Below, piece by piece: positions 25,383 through 29,069 of a stretch of 29,069 nt of DNA. Within the stretch, counting starts at the first letter, position 1. Each line of letters starts with the position of its first letter. Origin of the DNA: Pseudomonadota bacterium (GTDB lineage Bacteria > Pseudomonadota > Gammaproteobacteria > Steroidobacterales > Steroidobacteraceae); the NCBI GenBank assembly GCA_023433515.1, contig JAEZCN010000079.1:1-29069 (forward strand), written 5' to 3'. Made by a program: the position numbers and the translations under genes. A model generated the notes under the pieces. It was not told the origin of the DNA. It was given only the letters and a program-made list of their open reading frames with translations, and did not search any database.

Positions 25383-26480
25383 TTGATCAGTACCTTCGGC
25401 GCCGCGGGAGCCTGCTTTTTTGCGACTTTTCTGGCAATGCTCGCGTTGCGGCCCGTTGCAGTAGCGGTCGAGTTGGTCGACAAGCCGGGAGGACGCAAGA
25501 CTCATCGCGGCGAGATTCCCGTTGTCGGCGGCCTGGCGATGTTCATCGGCTGCATGTTCGGCATTGGCCTCCTGCCCGTCACCCAGTTCGTATCCGCCTC
25601 CTTGTTGTCCGCGGCCGCGCTCGTGGTCCTGGTGGGGCTCCTCGACGATCGCTTCGAAATTTCTCCGGTGGCGCGCCTCACGGCGCACCTCGTCGCAGCA
25701 TTGCTGGTCCTGAGTACTGCGACCGATCTCTCGATCACGACGCTCGGCCGGCCTTTCGGCGGAGATGTGGTGCAGTTCTCCGAGTTCGGCGGGGCGGCAT
25801 TCACCTGCGTCGCCATTGTTGGAGCCATCAACGCGTTCAACATGCTCGATGGCATGGACGGCCTTGCCGGCACGATGGCATTCATCGCATTACTCTCGCT
25901 GACGGTGCTGACCTCGGCTGCTGGGATCCCGAATATTGGCACGGTAAGTATCATCCTCTCGGGTGCCGTCGCCGCGTTCCTCGTTTTCAACATTCCCGCG
26001 AAGTTCAATCGTCGGTTCCGATGCTTCATGGGGGATGCTGGCAGCACCTTGCTAGGCTTTCTGCTGGCATGCCTGTGCATCAGCGCTTCGCAGGGAGAGG
26101 CCCCGAAAATCGCGCCGACGACGACACTCTGGGTCGTGGCGATTCCGCTCTACGAACTCCTGTGGACCACGCTGCGTCGCGTTCTCAAGGGACGCTCGCC
26201 GTTCCAGCCCGACCGTGCCCACTTTCACCACAACCTGCTCGATGCCGGTTTCGGAGTGAGAGGCGCATTCTTCGTATTGATCTGCATCGGCGTGATGCTG
26301 TCGCTGGCTGGCATCACCATCCAGCACCTCGAGATTCCCGATTCGATTTCCTTCGCGCTCTGGCTGCTGTCCGGTTTCGCCATGGTCGTCCTCATGCGCA
26401 ACGCCCGGGTCCTCTGGCACGTGCTTCCCGAGCGTTTCCGCCGCACGCAACCCATTGCGGGCGAAATCGACGCCGCCTGA
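25383..26480 (+). CDS. WecA/WbpL-like undecaprenyl-phosphate sugar-1-phosphate transferase
   Basis: 365-aa integral membrane enzyme of the WecA/MraY/WbpL family that starts repeat-unit synthesis by moving a HexNAc-1-phosphate from UDP-sugar to undecaprenyl phosphate. TTG 25383 is chosen because GAGG lies at 25373-25376; the upstream in-frame stop is at 25368-25370, and the next ATG would remove the first membrane helix. Catalytic motifs are DD at 88-89 (GLLDDRFEI), NMLDGMDG at 153-160, MGDAGS at 216-221, and DRAHFHH at 277-283. About 10-11 membrane helices are seen. Such enzymes transfer GlcNAc, GalNAc or related sugars; the donor here is unknown. It lies 3' of the glycosyltransferases, after a 277-bp gap, and may have its own promoter. 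Confidence 0.92.
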   Translation: MISTFGAAGACFFATFLAMLALRPVAVAVELVDKPGGRKTHRGEIPVVGGLAMFIGCMFGIGLLPVTQFVSASLLSAAALVVLVGLLDDRFEISPVARLTAHLVAALLVLSTATDLSITTLGRPFGGDVVQFSEFGGAAFTCVAIVGAINAFNMLDGMDGLAGTMAFIALLSLTVLTSAAGIPNIGTVSIILSGAVAAFLVFNIPAKFNRRFRCFMGDAGSTLLGFLLACLCISASQGEAPKIAPTTTLWVVAIPLYELLWTTLRRVLKGRSPFQPDRAHFHHNLLDAGFGVRGAFFVLICIGVMLSLAGITIQHLEIPDSISFALWLLSGFAMVVLMRNARVLWHVLPERFRRTQPIAGEIDAA

Positions 26481-26581
26481 CGAAACCGGGCCCGACCCAG
26501 CCTCCAGGACCGTGCCAGTTCACACTCCTGATCTCCGACAGCCGGTGCAGGCGCGTCGGCAGCGCTAATTCGTTAAAATTC

Positions 26582-26605
26582 CGCCCCTTGCGCCCACTTG
26601 GGGCG
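26582..26605 (+). promoter_or_regulatory. Inverted repeat in the leader of ugd
   Basis: CGCCCC (26582-26587) and GGGGCG (26600-26605) form a 6-bp GC stem around a 12-base loop, directly before the likely Shine-Dalgarno sequence (AGGGA, ~26611-26615) and ATG of ugd. A TAAAAT sequence at 26574-26579 just upstream could be a -10 box, placing the stem at the start of the transcript. No matching -35 is seen. A role in mRNA stability or regulation is possible but not shown. Confidence 0.3.
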
Positions 26606-26619
26606 TCTGCAGGGAATCC

Positions 26620-27957
26620 ATGCGAGTAACCATATTCGGGTCCGGCTACGTCGGCCTCGTGACCGGCGCCTGTTTGGCCGACGCGGGCAATGACGTCCTC
26701 TGCGTCGACGTCGACGCCAACAAGATCGAAGGCCTCAAGAAGGGGATCATCCCCATCCACGAGCCCGGTCTCGACGCGCTCATCAAGAGCAACATCGAAG
26801 CGGAACGCATGAAGTTCACAACCTCCGCGAAGGAGGGCGTGGATCACGGCCTGTTCCAGCTCATCGCCGTCGGCACGCCTCCCGACGAAGACGGCTCGGC
26901 CGATCTCAAGTACGTGCTCGCCGTGGCTCGCTCGATCGGCGAGCACATGGGCGAATACAAGGTGGTCATCACCAAGTCGACCGTGCCCGTGGGCACGAGC
27001 GACAAGGTCCGCGCCGCGGTGCGCGAGTCGCTCGACAAGCGCGGAGTCGACATCGAATACGACGTCGTCTCGAATCCCGAATTCCTCAAGGAAGGCGCCG
27101 CGATCGACGACTTCATGCGTCCGGATCGAGTCGTGGTCGGCACCGACAATCCGCGCGTGACCGAACTACTGCGCGCGCTGTACGACCCGTTCACGCGCAG
27201 CCGCGAAAAGCTCATCATCATGGATCTGCGGTCCGCCGAGCTCACGAAGTACGCGGCCAACGCGATGCTCGCGACCAAGATCAGTTTCATGAACGAGCTC
27301 GCAAACCTGGCGGAGCGTTTCGGCGCGGACATCGAGAAGGTGCGTGTCGGCATCGGCTCGGATCCGCGCATCGGTTATCACTTCATCTATCCAGGCCTCG
27401 GATACGGCGGCTCGTGTTTCCCGAAGGACGTGCAGGCCCTCGCGCGTTCGGCGCGCGCCGCAGGTTACACGCCCGCGTTGCTCGACTCCGTCGAGGCGGT
27501 CAACAAGTCGCAGAAGCAGGTGCTGTTCGAGAAGATCTCGAAGCACTACGGCGGCAACCTGAAGGGCAAGACCATCGCGATGTGGGGCCTGGCGTTCAAG
27601 CCCGGCACCGACGACATGCGCGAGGCACCGTCGCGGGTGTTGCTGCAGCAGTTGTGGGACGCGGGCGCGAAGGTGCGCGCATTCGATCCCGCGGCGATGA
27701 AGGAAACGAAGCGCATCTTCGGCGAGCGCCCCGATCTCGTCCTGTGCTCGCGAGCCCGCGAGACGCTCGAAGGCGCCGATGCGCTCGCGATCGTCACGGA
27801 GTGGAAGGAATTCCGCAGCCCGGACTTCGACAACCTGAAGAAGCAGCTCAAGGCGCCGGTGATCTTCGACGGTCGCAATCTCTACGACCCGGCGCTCATG
27901 CAGAAGCTGGGCTTCAAGTACTACGCGATCGGGCGAGGCGAGGCGTCAAGGATCTAG
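26620..27957 (+). CDS. ugd: UDP-glucose 6-dehydrogenase
   Basis: 445-aa NAD-dependent enzyme oxidising UDP-glucose to UDP-glucuronate. ATG 26620 has AGGGA upstream. The dinucleotide-binding loop is FGSGYVGLVTGACLADAG at the N-terminus. STVPVGTSDKV, NPEFLKEGAAIDDFMRPDR, KYAANAMLATKISFMNE and the catalytic GYGGSCFPKD with C266 are all present, as is MWGLAFKPGTDDMREAPS. Length and motifs are complete. It supplies uronic acid for the glycan and possibly the substrate for the amidotransferase. Its codon use is strongly G/C at third positions compared with the central glycosyltransferase genes, by eye. A 139-bp gap with possible promoter elements separates it from the WecA-like gene. Confidence 0.97.
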   Translation: MRVTIFGSGYVGLVTGACLADAGNDVLCVDVDANKIEGLKKGIIPIHEPGLDALIKSNIEAERMKFTTSAKEGVDHGLFQLIAVGTPPDEDGSADLKYVLAVARSIGEHMGEYKVVITKSTVPVGTSDKVRAAVRESLDKRGVDIEYDVVSNPEFLKEGAAIDDFMRPDRVVVGTDNPRVTELLRALYDPFTRSREKLIIMDLRSAELTKYAANAMLATKISFMNELANLAERFGADIEKVRVGIGSDPRIGYHFIYPGLGYGGSCFPKDVQALARSARAAGYTPALLDSVEAVNKSQKQVLFEKISKHYGGNLKGKTIAMWGLAFKPGTDDMREAPSRVLLQQLWDAGAKVRAFDPAAMKETKRIFGERPDLVLCSRARETLEGADALAIVTEWKEFRSPDFDNLKKQLKAPVIFDGRNLYDPALMQKLGFKYYAIGRGEASRI

Positions 27958-27969
27958 AACTCGGGACGG

Positions 27970-28506
27970 CTAACCGGGTGCGGAAGTCGCACGCGTGGAA
28001 TTGCGTCGCGGCCGACCGCGACCGCGATGCCGCGAAATCATGCGCGTAGGCAGCGTATACGCGCCCGTCTCCTCAGCGATCCGCAGGGTGAAAGGATTGC
28101 GCACGATGACACCGGCGTAGTCGGCTCCATCCTGCAGATCCTCGCTCAGTAACAGTACGCAGCGTTGTACCTGGGCTGCGGCGACGATGAGGCAATCCCA
28201 CCAGTTCAGCCGATACCTGACTTCCACGTCATGCGCGCACTCGACGACTTCCGCGTCGATGGGCTGCGGATTCCAGGATGAAAGATAGAACTGCACGTCG
28301 TCCCATACGTCCTCGCGCTTGATCGTCGTGCGAAACTTTCGGGTCAGGACGTCGTAGTACTCGTTCAGGACCTGAACGCTGGTTCGCCCACGCTCTTCGT
28401 TCCACAGCAGGCGGATCCATTCAAGCGCAGCGGCCCGCTTGACGGGATCACGTGGATCGCGCGCGTAGATCAGCAGGTTCGTGTCAACGAATACGAACGC
28501 GGTCAT
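27970..28506 (-). CDS. vapC: PIN-domain toxin of a VapBC-type pair
   Basis: 178-aa PIN-domain endoribonuclease, presumably the toxin of a type II toxin-antitoxin module that cleaves RNA. Translation runs from ATG 28506-28504 to TAG 27972-27970, overlapping the antitoxin gene by 23 bases, so expression should be coupled. The four acidic positions of the PIN active site are visible: D8 in FVDTNLLIYA, E49 in VQVLNEYYDVL, D104 in NWWDCLIVAAA, and D123 in LLSEDLQDG. Beyond the PIN core, residues ~155-178 form an Arg-rich tail (RHRGRGRPRRNS) which is longer than usual for VapC. It converges on ugd with a 12-bp gap. Confidence 0.88.
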   Translation of the reverse strand: MTAFVFVDTNLLIYARDPRDPVKRAAALEWIRLLWNEERGRTSVQVLNEYYDVLTRKFRTTIKREDVWDDVQFYLSSWNPQPIDAEVVECAHDVEVRYRLNWWDCLIVAAAQVQRCVLLLSEDLQDGADYAGVIVRNPFTLRIAEETGAYTLPTRMISRHRGRGRPRRNSTRATSAPG

Positions 28507-28726
28507 AGATCTCGTCCCGGGTCGGATACTTCTCGGGCTCCCCGGTCAGATCGAAGGGTGGCTTGGACAGGTAGCGCCGCATGGCGCGCTGATATTCCCG
28601 GCGGTCCCTCATGCGAGATTGGAGAATCTCTCCCACCAACCGCGAGACGCTCTTGTTCTGCTCGGCGGCATGCACCCGCACCCAGGCTGCCGTGTCCGTG
28701 TCGAGGGTGATGGTGATGTTTTTCAT
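28484..28726 (-). CDS. Ribbon-helix-helix-type antitoxin
   Basis: 80-aa antitoxin partner of the PIN toxin. I chose the ATG at 28726 (MKNITITLDTDTAAWV), because it opens the ribbon-helix-helix strand KNITITL and has GAGG immediately upstream; an ATG at 28750 in the same frame would lie within the operator. The N-terminal ~45 residues look like a CopG/RHH DNA-binding domain (strand, then helices AAWVRVHAAEQ and SVSRLVGEILQSRM), while the C-terminal part (about 50-80) would bind and inhibit the toxin. The family has many subtypes, so I do not give a gene symbol. The palindrome at its 5' end is a likely autoregulatory site. Confidence 0.8.
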   Translation of the reverse strand: MKNITITLDTDTAAWVRVHAAEQNKSVSRLVGEILQSRMRDRREYQRAMRRYLSKPPFDLTGEPEKYPTRDEIYDRVRIR

Positions 28727-28735
28727 CCTCGAAAG

Positions 28736-28764
28736 ATAATACACGAGCATCGTGTATTTGTGAC
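28736..28764 (-). promoter_or_regulatory. Promoter of the toxin-antitoxin pair
   Basis: Read on the - strand, GTCACA (28764-28759) and TATTAT (28741-28736) are separated by 17 bases and match the -35/-10 consensus at 4/6 and 5/6 positions. Transcription would begin near 28729, only about three bases before the chosen antitoxin ATG at 28726, so the message would be almost leaderless. The operator palindrome fills the spacer. Confidence 0.55.
28738..28758. promoter_or_regulatory. Palindromic operator of the toxin-antitoxin pair
   Basis: A perfect inverted repeat has arms AATACACGA (28738-28746) and TCGTGTATT (28750-28758) around GCA. It lies between the -35 and -10 boxes of the antitoxin promoter, the expected place for binding by a ribbon-helix-helix antitoxin dimer and autorepression. 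It is also near the manC start at 28798 and might affect that gene. Confidence 0.7.
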
Positions 28765-28797
28765 CCACAAGGTCAAACCGCGTACGATGCCCGGCAG

Positions 28798-29069
28798 ATG
28801 AAACTCGTCCCCGTCATCCTCTCCGGCGGCTCAGGTACGCGCCTCTGGCCGCTGTCCCGCGAGCTGCTGCCCAAGCAGCTTCTGGCGCTCACCGGCGAGC
28901 GCACGATGCTCCAGGAGACCGCATCGCGCCTCGCGGGATTTCCGGACGTGATGGGTCCCGTGGTCGTCTGCAACGAGGCGCATCGCTTCCTCGTCGCCGA
29001 GCAATTGCGCGAGATGGACCTGCCCGCCGCCGCGATCCTGCTGGAGCCAGCCGGGCGAAATACGGCGCC
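28798..29069 (+). CDS. manC: Mannose-1-phosphate guanylyltransferase, N-terminal part (3' end outside window)
   Basis: Enzyme making GDP-mannose from mannose-1-phosphate and GTP, the donor precursor for Gmd. The frame from ATG 28798 stays open to the window end (90 complete codons). It begins MKLVPVILSGGSGTRLWPLSR, the nucleotide-binding signature, followed by ELLPKQLLALTGERTMLQETASR and later ILLEPAGRNTA, both typical of ManC/CpsB. Whether the C-terminal phosphomannose isomerase domain is present cannot be seen. It is transcribed away from the toxin-antitoxin pair, with 71 bp between their start codons; TACGAT (28783-28788) could be a -10, but no convincing -35 at standard spacing is seen. 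Confidence 0.94.
   Translation, partial: MKLVPVILSGGSGTRLWPLSRELLPKQLLALTGERTMLQETASRLAGFPDVMGPVVVCNEAHRFLVAEQLREMDLPAAAILLEPAGRNTA

Noticed and set aside
28005..28022. GC-rich 7-bp hairpin (GTCGCGG/CCGCGAC) downstream of ugd, considered as a terminator.
   Set aside because: No T-run on either strand, and it lies in the coding tail of the PIN toxin gene.
1..29069. Searched for insertion sequences, transposase or integrase genes, tRNA genes, CRISPR repeats and a JUMPstart/ops element.
   Set aside because: None found by eye in this window; a weak match could be missed without a search tool.

Overview
This window is almost entirely one large surface-polysaccharide (capsule, exopolysaccharide or O-antigen-like) biosynthesis and export locus. 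It comes from a GC-rich Gram-negative bacterium, most likely a gammaproteobacterium. The evidence is outer-membrane Wzi barrels, a Wza-type exporter, lipoproteins, a WecA-type initiating transferase and Wzx/Wzy/Wzz-type genes. The genus cannot be fixed from the sequence; something in or near the Steroidobacter/Nevskia/Xanthomonas part of the class is only a guess. There are no rRNA, tRNA, CRISPR, IS or phage genes, and no gene-free stretch longer than about 280 bases.

Region 1 (1-8333, + strand): the 3' end of glucose-6-phosphate isomerase (pgi) runs by stop/start overlaps into two tandem Wzi-like outer-membrane proteins and a very large multi-SLBB export protein. GDP-mannose 4,6-dehydratase (gmd) and GDP-fucose synthase (fcl) follow. 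Region 2 (8432-15844, + strand): a Wzx-type flippase, a putative glycosyltransferase with a DAGCE motif, a SAM methyltransferase, a methyltransferase-like protein, an FkbM methyltransferase, a GT2 glycosyltransferase and a Wzy-like polymerase. Region 3 (15841-16824, - strand): one membrane-anchored methyltransferase in reverse orientation. Region 4 (16922-25105, + strand): a short Wzz-like chain-length protein, a GT4 glycosyltransferase, an AsnB-type amidotransferase, a transglutaminase-like lipoprotein, another GT4 glycosyltransferase, and a protein of uncertain family resembling a degenerate alkaline-phosphatase-superfamily fold. Region 5 (25383-29069): a WecA/WbpL-like initiating transferase, UDP-glucose dehydrogenase (ugd), a reverse-strand toxin-antitoxin pair with a palindromic operator, and the 5' end of mannose-1-phosphate guanylyltransferase (manC).

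The genes form a coherent pathway. Pgi, ManC, Gmd and Fcl lead from glucose-6-P through fructose-6-P and GDP-mannose to GDP-L-fucose; the isomerase and phosphomutase steps between them are outside the window. Ugd makes UDP-glucuronate, and AsnB may amidate a uronic acid. The WecA-like enzyme starts the repeat unit on undecaprenyl phosphate. The glycosyltransferases extend it and the methyltransferases may cap or decorate it. Wzx flips it, Wzy polymerises it, Wzz sets length, and the SLBB protein plus the Wzi pair export and anchor it. No Wzc-type tyrosine kinase or phosphatase is present here.

The most unusual genes are the transglutaminase-like lipoprotein, the divergent AlkP-like protein, the duplicated Wzi, the six-SLBB exporter without a lipidation cysteine, and the methyltransferase-like protein lacking a recognisable SAM glycine motif. 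All function assignments rest on reading motifs by eye; no database search was run.
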